In this document: one piece after another, positions 1 to 9,527 of the stretch
Numbering within the stretch: position 1 is the first letter of the stretch
Layout of the letters: each line of letters starts with the position of its first letter
NCBI GenBank assembly: GCA_963820055.1
Contig: CAWFYJ010000001.1
Location: forward strand, 303,905 to 367,904
DNA: 64,000 nt
From: RHKX01 sp963820055
Lineage (GTDB): Bacteria; Actinomycetota; Thermoleophilia; Solirubrobacterales; 70-9
Direction: 5' to 3'
Made by a program: the position numbers and the translations under genes
Notes under the pieces: generated by a model
The model's input: only the letters and a program-made list of their open reading frames with translations
What the model was told of the DNA's origin: nothing
Databases searched by the model: none

Positions 1-1
1 A

Positions 2-1405
2 CCCCGCGATGAATGCGGCGTGTTCGGCGTCTACGCGCCCGGACACGATGTCGCGCGGCTGACCTACTTCGGGCTCTACGCCCTCCAGCACCGCGGCCAG
101 GAGTCGGCGGGCATCGCCACGTGCGAGGGCGGGATGATCATGACCCTTCGCGACCTCGGCCTCGTCTCGCAGGTCTTCGACGAGGAGAAGCTGCAGGGCC
201 TCGCCGGGACGATGGCGATCGGCCACGTCCGCTATTCGACGACCGGCGGCGGCGCCTGGGAGAACACGCAGCCGGTCTGGCGCGACGACGGCCGCGAGGT
301 CGCGCTCGCACACAACGGCAACCTGACGAACGCCGTCGAGCTCTACGCCGAGCTCCGCGAGCGCGGCATCTCGTTCCGCGGCACGTCCGACTCGGAGATC
401 ATCGCCGCCCTCCTGTCCTCCTCACCCGAGAAGCGGATCGAGGACGCGGTGGTCGAGACGATGCCGCGACTCGAGGGCGCCTACTCGACGGTCGTGATGA
501 CGAAGAGCGGCATCTGCGCCTTCCGCGATCCGAGCGGCGTCCGCCCGCTGTCGCTCGGCCGCCTCGGGTCCGACTTCCTCGTCGCCTCCGAGAGCTGCGC
601 CTTCGACATCGTCGGCGCCGAGCTGATGCGGGAGATCAACCCCGGCGAGATGGTCTCGCTCAGCGATCGCGGCCTCGAGGTTCGCCAGGCGGTCAAGCCG
701 AAGAAGAAGTCGCACTGCGTCTTCGAGCACATCTACTTCTCCCGCCCCGACAGCCGGCTCGAGGGCCGGGTGCTGCAGCAGGTCCGCGGCCGGATGGGCG
801 AGATCCTCTGGCGCGAGGCCCCGGTCGACGCCGACCTCGTCATCTCCGTCCCCGATTCCGGGAACCCGGCCGCATCGGGCTTCTCGCGCGCGTCGGGGCT
901 GCCCAAGGACGACGGGCTGATCAAGAACCGCTACGTCGCGCGGACGTTCATCCAGCCCGGGCAGGAGCTGCGCAAGCACGGACTGCGGATGAAGTTCAAC
1001 CCGCTTCCCGAGATCGTCGGCGGCCAGCGGGTCGTCGTCGTCGACGACTCGATCGTCCGCGGCAACACGACCCGCCAGATCGTCGGGATGCTCCGCGACG
1101 CCGGGGCGCTCGAGGTGCACCTGCGGATCTCGGCGCCGCCGATCCGTTTCCCCTGCCACTACGGCGTCGACATGTCGAGTCGCGAGGAGATGGTCGCCCA
1201 CGAGCGGACGATCGACGAGATCGCCGACCACGTCGGCGCCGACTCGCTTGCCTACCTGTCGCTCGACGGCGTCTACGAGGCGATCGGTACGCCCGCCGAG
1301 GACCACTGCGACGCCTGCTTCACGGGCCGCTACCCCCTCGGCGAGAACGCCAACGGCAAGTTCGCGCTCGAGCAGCTGACGACGGTCCCCGCCGGCACCT
1401 CCTGA
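2..1405 (+). CDS. purF: Amidophosphoribosyltransferase (PurF), 5' end cut by window edge
   Basis: First committed step of purine synthesis: transfers ammonia from glutamine to PRPP to give 5-phosphoribosylamine. The reading frame is open to the window edge and starts within DECGVFGVY. The Cys encoded at 14-16 is the N-terminal nucleophile that class II glutamine amidotransferases expose after processing, so the true start lies just outside the window and the GTG at 20 is not it. The C-terminal half carries the PRPP-binding motif VVVVDDSIVRGNTT, typical of phosphoribosyltransferases. Cys residues near the C-terminus (HCDACF) and one in SHCVFEHIYF suggest the Fe-S-containing Bacillus-type enzyme. 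The purN start lies one base past the stop, so the genes form an operon. Confidence 0.97.
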   Translation, partial: PRDECGVFGVYAPGHDVARLTYFGLYALQHRGQESAGIATCEGGMIMTLRDLGLVSQVFDEEKLQGLAGTMAIGHVRYSTTGGGAWENTQPVWRDDGREVALAHNGNLTNAVELYAELRERGISFRGTSDSEIIAALLSSSPEKRIEDAVVETMPRLEGAYSTVVMTKSGICAFRDPSGVRPLSLGRLGSDFLVASESCAFDIVGAELMREINPGEMVSLSDRGLEVRQAVKPKKKSHCVFEHIYFSRPDSRLEGRVLQQVRGRMGEILWREAPVDADLVISVPDSGNPAASGFSRASGLPKDDGLIKNRYVARTFIQPGQELRKHGLRMKFNPLPEIVGGQRVVVVDDSIVRGNTTRQIVGMLRDAGALEVHLRISAPPIRFPCHYGVDMSSREEMVAHERTIDEIADHVGADSLAYLSLDGVYEAIGTPAEDHCDACFTGRYPLGENANGKFALEQLTTVPAGTS

Positions 1406-1406
1406 G

Positions 1407-2069
1407 TTGAGCGAGGCGCGGGCGGAAGGAGAGGCGCCGCGGCGCGAGGGCGCGCCGTTGCGGATCGCGGTGCTCGCCTCCGGCAGCGGCACGAACCTGC
1501 AGGCGATCCTCGACCGCCTGCACGGCCGCGGCAAGGTCGAGGTGGCGGGCGTGGCCTCCGACAAGCCGGGCGCCCGGGCGCTCGAGCGCGCCGCCGCGGC
1601 CGGTGTGCCGAGCGCGGTCTTCCCGACCGCCGACTTCCCCGACCGCGGCGCGCGCGACGAGGCGATCGGCGACTGGCTGGAGGGGATCGGGTGCGAGCTC
1701 GTCGTCCTCGCCGGCTACATGCAGCTGCTCAGCGACGGCTTCATCCGCCGGTTCCGCAACCGGGTCATCAATGTCCACCCCGCCCTCCTTCCCGCCTTTC
1801 CGGGCCTCGACGCCATCGGGCAGGCGATCGCCCACGGCGTCCGCGTCACCGGGGTGACCGTCCACTTCGTCGACGAGGGCGTCGACACCGGCCCGATCCT
1901 CCTGCAGCGCCCGATCGAGCTCACATACACTCGCCCGGTGCACGAGGTGACCGAGGAGATCCACGCCATCGAGCACGAGCTGCTGCCCCGCGCGATCGAG
2001 CTGATCGCCGACGGCGCGGTCGAAGTCGACCCCGACAACCCCCGACTGGTCAGGATCGAGGAGCGATGA
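1407..2069 (+). CDS. purN: Phosphoribosylglycinamide formyltransferase (PurN)
   Basis: Third step of purine synthesis: 10-formyl-THF-dependent formylation of GAR. The protein (220 aa) begins, after a 17-residue leader, with the family start IAVLASGSGTNLQAI. It contains the formyltransferase signature around HPALLPAFPGLDAI, including the catalytic His after INV, and the DEGVDTGPIL segment with its catalytic Asp. The TTG start is chosen because it lies directly after the purF stop and no better in-frame start precedes the conserved core. The stop overlaps the purH start (ATGA), indicating translational coupling. Confidence 0.95.
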   Translation: MSEARAEGEAPRREGAPLRIAVLASGSGTNLQAILDRLHGRGKVEVAGVASDKPGARALERAAAAGVPSAVFPTADFPDRGARDEAIGDWLEGIGCELVVLAGYMQLLSDGFIRRFRNRVINVHPALLPAFPGLDAIGQAIAHGVRVTGVTVHFVDEGVDTGPILLQRPIELTYTRPVHEVTEEIHAIEHELLPRAIELIADGAVEVDPDNPRLVRIEER

Positions 2070-3682
2070 GCGAGCCGACGATCGCCGCGAACCCAGCGAA
2101 CGAGCGCGAGCCGGAGCCGCTGCCGATCAAGCGGGCGCTGATCTCGGTCTCCGACAAGAGCGGCGTCGTCGAGTTCGCGCAGGGCCTGCAGGCGCTCGGC
2201 GTCGAGATCGTCTCGACCGGCGGCACCGCGGCCGCGCTTCGCGACGGCGGCATCGCCGTCCGCACGGTCGAGGAGCTGACCGGCGCCCCGGAGATCCTCG
2301 GCGGCCGCGTCAAGACGCTTCACCCCCGCCTCCACGCCGCCCTGCTCGCCGTTCGCGACGACCCCGAGCACTCCGCGACCCTCGAGAGCGAGGGGATCGA
2401 GACCATCGACCTGGTCTGCACCAACCTCTACCCGTTCGAGCGGGCCGTCGGCCGCCGCGACGCGACCGACGCCGAGGTGATCGAGAACATCGACATCGGC
2501 GGGCCGACGATGATCCGCGCCGCCGCCAAGAACCACCGCTACGTGGCCGTGGTGGTCCGGCCGGAGAGCTACGACGCCGTCCTCGCCGAGCTCGAGGAAG
2601 GTGACGGCGCGATCTCGCCCGGCACGCGCCACTGGCTCGCCAACGAGGCGTTCGCGACGACCGCCCGCTACGACGCGGCGATCAGCCGCTGGTTCGGCGA
2701 GCGCTACGAGGACTTCCCGACCCACCAGACGGTCTCGATGGAGAAGTTCATCGAGCTGTCCTACGGGGAGAACCCGCACCAGCGAGCTGCGCTCTACACC
2801 GAGGTCGGTGCCCGGGCCCACGTGCTCAGCCGGGTCTCGCAGGAGCACGGCAAGGACCTCTCCTTCAACAACGTCCTCGATCTCGACTCGGCCCGCGGCC
2901 TGCTCGCCGACCTCGACGGCCCGGCCTGCGTGATCGTCAAGCACAACAACCCCTGCGGCGCCGCCGAGGGCGAGCAGGCGCTCGACGCGTACGAGAAGGC
3001 CCTCGCCTGCGACCCCGTGTCGGCCTACGGCGGCGTGATCGCCCTGAACCGGCCGATCGACGAGGAGCTCGCCGCGCGCCTCCACGAGAACTTCGTCGAG
3101 GTGTTGATCGCACCCGGCTACGAGGGCGGGGCGATGGAGATCCTCCAGCAGAAGCAGGCGATCCGGATCCTCGAGGACACCGAGCAGCGCCAGGAGCGCT
3201 CCGACCTCGACATGAAGCGCGTCCGCGGCGGGATGCTGGTCCAGCAGCTCGACTCGGCGGGCCGCGACCGCGAGGGGATGACGGTCGAGACGGGCGGCGA
3301 GCCGAGCGAGCTCGAGTGGCTCGACATCGCGTTCGCCTGGAAGGTCTGCAAGCACGTCCGCTCGAACGCGATCGTCCTCGCCAAGGGCCGGCAGACGATC
3401 GGCATCGGCGCCGGCCAGATGAGCCGCGTCGACTCGGTGCGGCTCGCGATCGAGAAGTGCCGCGAGGCGTTCGGCGACGAGGCCGACGCCCGGCTGAACG
3501 GCTGCGTCGTCGCCTCCGATGCCTTCTTCCCCTTCGCCGACGGCCCCCAGGCAGCGGTCGACGCCGGCGCCCGGACGGTCGTCCAGCCCGGCGGCTCGAA
3601 GCGGGACGCCGAGGTCGTCGAGGCGTGCGAGAAGGCGGGCGTGACGATGGTCTTCACCGGGCGCAGGCACTTCCGTCACTGA
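2066..3682 (+). CDS. purH: Bifunctional AICAR transformylase/IMP cyclohydrolase (PurH)
   Basis: Catalyses the last two steps to IMP. Residues about 15-160 form the MGS-like IMP cyclohydrolase domain (KRALISVSDKSGVVEFA, GGRVKTLHPRLH). The rest is the AICAR transformylase domain, with the KHNNPCG active-site motif and the conserved ending MVFTGRRHFRH. Length (538 aa) fits the family. The ATG is placed by the 4-base overlap with purN and by the leader before IKRALISVS. The three pur genes are consecutive and overlapping or nearly so, hence one transcript. Nothing in the sequence suggests a PurR site inside the window. Confidence 0.97.
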   Translation: MSEPTIAANPANEREPEPLPIKRALISVSDKSGVVEFAQGLQALGVEIVSTGGTAAALRDGGIAVRTVEELTGAPEILGGRVKTLHPRLHAALLAVRDDPEHSATLESEGIETIDLVCTNLYPFERAVGRRDATDAEVIENIDIGGPTMIRAAAKNHRYVAVVVRPESYDAVLAELEEGDGAISPGTRHWLANEAFATTARYDAAISRWFGERYEDFPTHQTVSMEKFIELSYGENPHQRAALYTEVGARAHVLSRVSQEHGKDLSFNNVLDLDSARGLLADLDGPACVIVKHNNPCGAAEGEQALDAYEKALACDPVSAYGGVIALNRPIDEELAARLHENFVEVLIAPGYEGGAMEILQQKQAIRILEDTEQRQERSDLDMKRVRGGMLVQQLDSAGRDREGMTVETGGEPSELEWLDIAFAWKVCKHVRSNAIVLAKGRQTIGIGAGQMSRVDSVRLAIEKCREAFGDEADARLNGCVVASDAFFPFADGPQAAVDAGARTVVQPGGSKRDAEVVEACEKAGVTMVFTGRRHFRH

Positions 3683-3689
3683 GGGCGTC

Positions 3690-3989
3690 GTGGCCGAGGC
3701 GAGTCAGCGCAGCGGGCAGGCGACGGGCGACGGGGCGGTACCCGGCGGGACGGTTCACGAGCTGCCCGCGGACCTGCTCGAGGGGCTGCAGGTGAGCGCC
3801 GTCGCGATGGACGCGTGGCTGGACATCACGCCCCTGGCCCGCAACGAGTTCATCTGCTGGGTCGAGGACGCGAAGCGGGAGCCGACCCGCGAGCGGCGCA
3901 TCCGCCGCACCCGCGAGGAGCTGGAGGAGGGCATGCGCCGCCCCTGCTGCTGGCCCGGGTGCTCGCACCGCGAGCGGAACGGCCGCTAG
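3690..3989 (+). CDS. YdeI/OmpD-associated (OmdA) family protein
   Basis: Small protein (99 aa) starting at a GTG 7 nt after the purH stop. The central segment ARNEFICWVEDAKREPTRERR followed by RRTREELEEG is characteristic of the OmdA/YdeI family, where it forms the C-terminal helical part. The ending CCWPGCSHR with three Cys and a His is common in short actinobacterial members and could bind a metal, though this is inference. Molecular function is unknown; the family has been linked to bacteriocin or peptide resistance in other bacteria. It may be cotranscribed with the pur genes. Confidence 0.7.
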   Translation: MAEASQRSGQATGDGAVPGGTVHELPADLLEGLQVSAVAMDAWLDITPLARNEFICWVEDAKREPTRERRIRRTREELEEGMRRPCCWPGCSHRERNGR

Positions 3990-3999
3990 GGGCTCCCGG

Positions 4000-4665
4000 A
4001 TGGCGAAGCCGCCGGAGATCGAGGTCCGCGTGCCGCGCGTCTTCTGCGGGCCCGGCGACACGCACGGCAACCCGCTCGGCGTCGTCCTCGACGGCCCGTC
4101 GGTCCCGCCCGACGACCGCCAGGCGCTCGCCCGCCACCTCGGCTACTCGGAGACGGTGTTCGTCGACGACGCTCGTCGCGGCAGGATCGAGATCTACACG
4201 CCCGAGGTGCAGCTGCCGTTCGCCGGCCATCCGAGCGTCGGCACCGCGTGGATGCTCCACGGAGAGGGCTTCGCGATCGACGTCCTGCGCCCGCCGGCCG
4301 GCGAGGTGCCGGTCCGTCGCGAGGGTCCGCTCACCTGGGTGGCGGCGCGGCCGGAGTGGTGCCCGGACTGGGAGATCACCGATTACGGGTCGCCCGCCGA
4401 GGTCGACGAGCTGCCCGTCGAGGCGGACGGCTTCCGATACTGCTGGGCCTGGGTCGACGAGGCGGCGGGGATCGTCAGGGCGCGCAGCTTCGTCGCCGAG
4501 GTCGGGATCGGCGAGGACGAGGCGACCGGCTCGGCCGCCCTTCCCCTCTCCGCGCTGCTCGGCCGGGCCATCGAGGTCCGCCAGGGTCGCGGCTCGGTGA
4601 TCCACGCCCGCCCGATCGACGACGGGTTCGTCGAGATCGGCGGGGTCGTGGTCGAGGACCGCTGA
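4000..4665 (+). CDS. PhzF-family isomerase/epimerase-like protein
   Basis: PhzF-fold protein of 221 aa, shorter than the usual 260-290. Recognisable family motifs are GNPLGVVLDG near the N-terminus, GYSETVFVDD with the catalytic Glu position, QLPFAGHPSVGTAWML, and GIGEDEATGSAALPL near the C-terminus (a conserved D-x-A-T-G-S loop). All key motifs are present, so the short length reflects trimmed loops, not a broken gene. PhzF itself isomerises a phenazine precursor, but most family members have unknown substrates. No phenazine genes are nearby, so no specific reaction is claimed. Confidence 0.8.
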   Translation: MAKPPEIEVRVPRVFCGPGDTHGNPLGVVLDGPSVPPDDRQALARHLGYSETVFVDDARRGRIEIYTPEVQLPFAGHPSVGTAWMLHGEGFAIDVLRPPAGEVPVRREGPLTWVAARPEWCPDWEITDYGSPAEVDELPVEADGFRYCWAWVDEAAGIVRARSFVAEVGIGEDEATGSAALPLSALLGRAIEVRQGRGSVIHARPIDDGFVEIGGVVVEDR

Positions 4666-4763
4666 GGCTCGACAGCTCACCGGGCTTCCGTGAATTCGCA
4701 GTCGCTTGCGGGGCCCGGAGCAGAGGCGTAGGTTGAACCGGTCCAACGATCTCGGGAGGCGAG

Positions 4764-7700
4764 ATGACGAAGCGCGGTGCCGGCCTACGACTGCTCGCGG
4801 CGATGTTCGCCGCCCTACTGGTCGCGGTCGCGACGCTGGCCGCCTCGGGCTGCGGCAACTCGGGTGAAGAGAACGCATCCGAAGAGGCCGTCCCGGTCGA
4901 GAACGCGCTGCACGAGATCGCCAAGGAGGGCTTCGAGCGCCGGGCGCTGTTCGAGGAGCCCGGCGAGGAGCCGTCGAGCGGCGAGGCCGAGCGCGGAGGT
5001 CCGCGGAGCCCCGCCGCCGAAGCCGTCGCCAACCGCGCCTACCCGCGCAACTACGTCGACGACGCGCGGGCCGAGAAGACGCTGCGCGCCTTCCAGCAGA
5101 TCCCCGCCGAACCGTCCGCATCCGCCTTCGATGATCCGGCCGCCCTCCGCGCCGCACGGACGAAGACGAACTGGAAGGAGCTCGGGCCGTTCACGCCCAA
5201 GGTTCCCGGGGAGCCGTCGCAGTTCTTCGACCCCGACACGCAGACCGGCCCGTCCACCGAGGAGTCCGGCCGCGTTGCCGCGATGGCGATCGACCCCGCC
5301 TGCGTGCCCGGGGACTGCAGCATGGCCGTGGCCGCTGCGGGCGGTGGGATCTGGCACACCAATGACGCCCTCGCCGCCCAGGTCAACTGGCAGGCGCCGC
5401 CGAACGACCTTCCGACGACCGCCTTCGGCTCGCTCTACTACGACGACGCCAACGGCGTCCTCTACGCCGGCTCCGGCGAGCCGAACGGCTCCAGCGACTC
5501 CGAGGCCGGGCTCGGTCTCTTCAAGTCGACGAACTTCGGCGCGTCATGGACGCAGGTCCCCGGCAGCGAGGACGTCGCGATCAACCGCTCGATCGGCGCG
5601 ATCGCCGTCGACCCGACCGACCCGGACACGATCTACATCGGCACGGCGCTGGCCCGCCACGGCTCGTCGTCGGTGAACGGCGGCCGCCGGACGCCGCCGG
5701 ACGCCCCCACGCTCGGCGTCTACAGGTCGACCGACGGCGGCCAGACGTTCTCCCTCGAGGAGGACCTGGCAGGGAAGGCGCTGCCCGACCCGACGCCGCC
5801 GTCGACGGGCGTCGACTTCTTCCAGGGCGGTATCTCGAAGCTGATCATCGACCCGAACGATCCGGATCAGCTCTACGCCGCCGTCTTCGGCTACGGGATC
5901 TGGCGCGCCGACCAATCGGCCGGCAACCCGACGTGGGAGCAGGTCTTCCACACGATGAACCAGAACGACCTGACCGGCGACGAGTTCGTCGGCGACTCGA
6001 CCGGCGACGAGACCGAGTTCGACCTCGTCGACACCGGCGCGACGACGCGGATGTTCGTCGGCGACGCTTCCGACGACTGGGCCGTCGACGGCGATGACGA
6101 GACGCCGTTCCCGCGCGCTTGGCGCAACGACGATATCGCCGCGATCGCCGGCGACCCGGACGGGATGCTGCCGCCGACCGACCCGATGGGCGACACCTTC
6201 AACACGGGCAACGGCTTCGTCGAGCTGTCGAGCGACGACCCGGCCGACCCGGGCTTCGCCGTCTACAACTACTGCCAGAACGGGCAGTGCAGCTACGACA
6301 GCCTCGTCGCCCACCCGCCGGGCGCTCCGGCCTCCGACGTCTGGTACCTGGGCTCGATGAACTACGACGAGCTCAAGGTCTATGACCGCGACGGGCTCGG
6401 GCTGCCGCCGCGCTCGAACGGCCGCGCCGTGATCAGGTCGACGAACGCGGGCGGCGCCGTGCCGGGCATCGAGTGGCAAGACATGACGGCCGTGTTGGAC
6501 AACCCGCCGACCGATTGGAACGTGAAGGCGGGCATCCATCCCGACCTGCGGGCGGCGGCGTTCGCCGACAACGGCAACATCGCCTTCATCGGCGGCGACG
6601 GCGGCGTCACGCGCGTCGACCTGTCGAGCACGCAGGATCAGTCGTCGTCGTGCGCGCAGCGGACGTGGGACTACGACGGCGACGGCACCGAGGAGCCGCT
6701 CGAGGCCGACGATCTGGCGCTCTGCCAGATGCTGCTTTCGGCGGTCCCGGATTCGATCGTGCCGGTCAACGACGGGCTGCGGACGCTGCAGTTCCAGTCG
6801 CTGTCGGTCAATCCTTCGAACCCGTCGTCGCAGATCTTCGGCGGCACCCAGGACAACGGCACGTGGTCGTTCGATTCGTCGCGCTCGCAGGCGGACCGCT
6901 GGTTCGAGACGGTCGGCGGCGACGGCGGCCAATCGGGCTTCGGGCGCGGGCAGGTCCGCTTCCACAACTACTACGACGCGACGCCGGAGGTGAACTTCCA
7001 GGCCGACGATCCGAAGACATGGCTGGACATCTACGACCCGCTGCAGCTGAGCGACGAGGCGCGGTCGTTCTACACCCCGTTCGAGGTGGATCCGACCACG
7101 AAGGGCCGGCTCTTCACCGGCATGCAGCACGTCTGGCGCACCGACGACAACGGCGGCGACGAGCAGGAGCTGATCGACAACGGCTGTCTCGCCGTCGCGC
7201 TCGATCCGTTCCGCGAGCAGCCGTGCGGCGACTGGGTGGAGATGGGCGGCGACCTGACCAGCACCGCCTACGGCAACAGCCGCGCCGGCGACTACGTCGT
7301 GGCCACCGAGCGGGCGCCGTCCGACGACGGGACCCTGTGGGCGGCGACGCGCACCGGGCGGCTGTTCGTGACGAGCAACGCCGACGACGTGCCGGGCTCG
7401 GTCTCGTTCCGGCGCATCGACACGAACGAAGACGCCGGGGCGGTTCGTGACCGGGATCGCGATCGATCCGCTCGACCCGAACCACGCGTGGGTCTCCTAC
7501 ACCGGCTACGACGCCTACACGCCGAACACGCCGGGCCATGTCTTCGAGGTCACCTACGACCCCGACACCCACAAGGCGAAGTTCAAGGACCGGTCCTCGA
7601 ACCTCGGCGATCAGCCGATCACCGGCATCGCGCTCTACGGCAACAACCGGAACCTGTTCGCGGCGACCGACTTCGGCGTCCTCGAGCTGCCCTCCGGCTC

Positions 7701-8106
7701 GAAGCAGTGGGTCGAGGCGGGCAAGGGGCTGCCGAAGGTGGCCACATACGGGCTGACCGTGTCCGACAGTGGCCGGGCGCTCTTCGCGGCTACGCACGGG
7801 CGCGGCGCCTACTCGCTGAAGCTGGCGAAGACGAAGCCGGCGGCGAAGCTGAAGAGCGTCAAGAAGGTCAAGGTCGGCAAGAAGTCGAAGATCCGTGGGA
7901 CGGCCACCGACCCCGGCGGCGTCGTTTCGGCGACCGTCAGCTACGGCGACGGCAGCCGCTCGAAGGTGACGCCGAAGGGCGACGGCAGCTTCAAGCTCAA
8001 GCATCGCTACGCGAAGCCGGGCAAGTACGTGGTGACGCTGAAGGTGACCGGCTACGAGGGCGAAACCGTCAAGGTGACGAAGAAGGCGAAGGTCAAGAAG
8101 AAGTAG
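4764..8106 (+). CDS. Large secreted lipoprotein with sialidase/VPS10-like repeats and C-terminal PKD-like domain; frameshifted near 7440
   Basis: Begins with a lipoprotein signal peptide (basic MTKRGAGLR, hydrophobic core, lipobox LAASGC), preceded by a GGGAGG ribosome site. The body has repeated elements such as DPTDPDTIYIGTA, VYRSTDGGQTF and DPNDPDQLYAAVFGYGIW, typical of BNR/glycosyl-hydrolase-type beta propellers. At 7437-7440 a GGGG run shifts the frame. Homology-like sequence continues in the +1 frame as RFVTGIAIDPLDPNHAWVS and ends at 8106 with a PKD-like domain and a Lys-rich tail. Left uncorrected, the original frame runs to 8147 as low-complexity nonsense. The corrected product would be about 1113 aa. 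It is probably an envelope-anchored extracellular protein of unknown ligand. The shift may be a sequencing indel. Confidence 0.75.
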
Positions 8107-8193
8107 GGGCGCCGGGGGCGGGGGCACGTTCCCGTGCGGGCCGGTAGCGCGAAGCCGGATCCATCCGGTAGGGCATTTCGGTGGGGTTGAGAG

Positions 8194-8268
8194 TGCCCCC
8201 GGTCGGACTCGAACCGACGACCTCCGGATTAAAAGTCCGTTGCTGCTAGCCAACTGAGCTACGGGGGC
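8194..8268 (-). tRNA. tRNA-Lys (anticodon TTT)
   Basis: Reading the minus strand from 8268, a 7-bp acceptor stem GCCCCCG pairs perfectly with CGGGGGC. It is followed by TA, a D-arm with GCTC, an anticodon loop CTTTTAA giving anticodon TTT, and a T-arm GTCGG-TTCGAGT-CCGAC. The discriminator base is A and no CCA is encoded. It lies between the lipoprotein gene and the HNH gene. Confidence 0.96.
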
Positions 8269-8314
8269 CGCCTAAGTCTGGCACTTCAAAGAAGCGAAAT
8301 ACGTCCGATCCTGA

Positions 8315-8332
8315 TGCGAACATATGTTCGCA
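8315..8332. promoter_or_regulatory. LexA (SOS) operator at the HNH nuclease start
   Basis: TGCGAACATATGTTCGCA is a perfect 18-bp palindrome whose core GAAC-N4-GTTC matches the LexA box known from Gram-positive and actinobacterial genomes. It covers the first possible start codon (ATG 8324) and ends directly before the second ATG (8333). A TACGTC box at 8300-8305 would place the transcription start inside or just before the operator. LexA binding would therefore block transcription of the nuclease gene. Confidence 0.85.
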
Positions 8333-8923
8333 ATGCCGCCTCGCCGGAAACCCCCGCCCAAGCCCCAACTGGTGAACTCGGGGCGACCGCCGGCACGGGT
8401 CCGGACTCGGCCCGTGGAGGTGCGGCATTGCCGCCATCACGGAGATGTCGAGTTCGGCAACTACGGGGCGGGAGGTGGCCGCTACCGCTGGATCTGCAAG
8501 CGCTGCCTCGGCGAGGCGGTGACGAGGCGGCACCAGAAGGTCAAGCGCATCCTCGTTGAAGAAGCCGGAGGAGGGTGCGCCGTCTGCGGCTACGACAGGA
8601 CGGTCGTGAACCTGCACTTCCACCACGTGGAGCCGTCCAAGAAGAGCTTCTCTCTGACCACGGCGAGCGGAAAGTCACTCGACTCGCTCCGGGAGGAGGC
8701 GACCAAGTGCGTGCTCGTCTGTGCGAACTGCCACGGCGAGATCGAGGCCGGGCTGATCCCCTCGCCCCCGCCGGGGGCGAAGTGGGGCGAGGCGTGGGTC
8801 GGCGTCGAGCGAGCGCCGAGGTCAACATCCGAGCCGCCCCCGGCTCCGCCTGCCCAGCTCCGGCTCGTCGACGGGGACGAGGCGAACGAGGGACCTAGAC
8901 CGGGGCGTTCCAGCGCTGTATGA
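8324..8923 (+). CDS. HNH endonuclease domain protein, probably SOS-regulated
   Basis: A 199-aa protein with an N-terminal zinc-ribbon-like part (HCRHHG then CKRC) and a C-terminal HNH fold: CAVCGYD, then HFHHVEP with the HH pair, then CVLVCANCHGEIEAG. The paired CxxC knuckles and the final H are the expected metal and catalytic residues. The tail is Pro-rich and looks disordered. ATG 8324 lies inside the LexA palindrome; ATG 8333 is an equally possible start. The gene converges on the phosphatase gene and overlaps its 3' end by 29 bases. The role is unknown. A LexA site suggests DNA-damage induction, so a repair, mobile or programmed-cleavage function is possible. Confidence 0.8.
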   Translation: MFAMPPRRKPPPKPQLVNSGRPPARVRTRPVEVRHCRHHGDVEFGNYGAGGGRYRWICKRCLGEAVTRRHQKVKRILVEEAGGGCAVCGYDRTVVNLHFHHVEPSKKSFSLTTASGKSLDSLREEATKCVLVCANCHGEIEAGLIPSPPPGAKWGEAWVGVERAPRSTSEPPPAPPAQLRLVDGDEANEGPRPGRSSAV

Positions 8924-9527
8924 CCCGGTAGTCGTGCTCCCAGCCGAGCCGGCTGAGGGTCGCGGTGCCGAGGCCGAAAAGCTTGCCGTCGGCGGGCGGG
9001 AGGCCGAGCCAGCGGGCAGCCAGGACGCGGAGGATGTGGCCGTGGGCGAAGACGGCGACGGTGGTGCCGCCGGGGACGCCGTCGTCCATGGTGAGGAGCT
9101 CGTCGATGACGCGGTCGGCGCGGGCGCTGACCTCGGCGGGTGATTCGCCGCCGGGGCAGCCGTCGGTCCAGAGGAGCCAGTCGGGGCGGTCGGTGTGGAT
9201 GTCGGCGCTCGTGCGGCCCTCGTAGTCGCCGTAGTCCCACTCGAGGAGGTCGTCGCGGAGCTCGGCGCGGTCACCGAGGCCGGCGAGCTCGCAGGTCTCG
9301 CGGGCGCGGGAGAGCGGACTGCAGAGGACGCGGTGGAAGTCGACGGTCGCGAGGGGGTCGTGGAGGGCCCTGGCCTCGGCTTCCCCCTCGGCGGTGAGCG
9401 GCAGGTCGGTGCGGCCGGTGTGGCGGAGGGTGCGGCTCCACTCCGTCTCGCCGTGGCGGGCGAGCCAGACGACCGGTCGTCCCGGTCCGGTCGTGCCCGA
9501 GGGCGGCACCTTCCCCGGCTCGGTCAC
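8895..9527 (-). CDS. Histidine phosphatase superfamily protein, last gene of the thi operon
   Basis: A 210-aa phosphoglycerate-mutase-like phosphatase. The RHGETEW motif holds the phosphorylated His, LCSPLSRARET holds the conserved Arg, EWDYGDYEG gives the acid residue, and AHGHILRVLAARW is the second catalytic His. It starts with GTG overlapping the thiG stop (GTGA). It is therefore translationally coupled to thiO-thiS-thiG and falls under the same TPP riboswitch. This suggests a thiamin-related phosphatase, for example acting on thiamin phosphates, but the superfamily is broad and the substrate is inferred only from context. Confidence 0.88.
   Translation of the reverse strand: MTEPGKVPPSGTTGPGRPVVWLARHGETEWSRTLRHTGRTDLPLTAEGEAEARALHDPLATVDFHRVLCSPLSRARETCELAGLGDRAELRDDLLEWDYGDYEGRTSADIHTDRPDWLLWTDGCPGGESPAEVSARADRVIDELLTMDDGVPGGTTVAVFAHGHILRVLAARWLGLPPADGKLFGLGTATLSRLGWEHDYRVIQRWNAPV

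Noticed and set aside
422..3679. Long open frames on the minus strand across the purine genes
   Set aside because: They are antisense shadows caused by high G+C codon bias; translations are Arg/Asp/Val-rich low-complexity sequence and lack any motif.
7441..8147. Continuation of the lipoprotein frame past 7440
   Set aside because: It reads as Arg-rich nonsense, while the next frame gives a clear propeller and PKD-like ending; treated as a frameshift.
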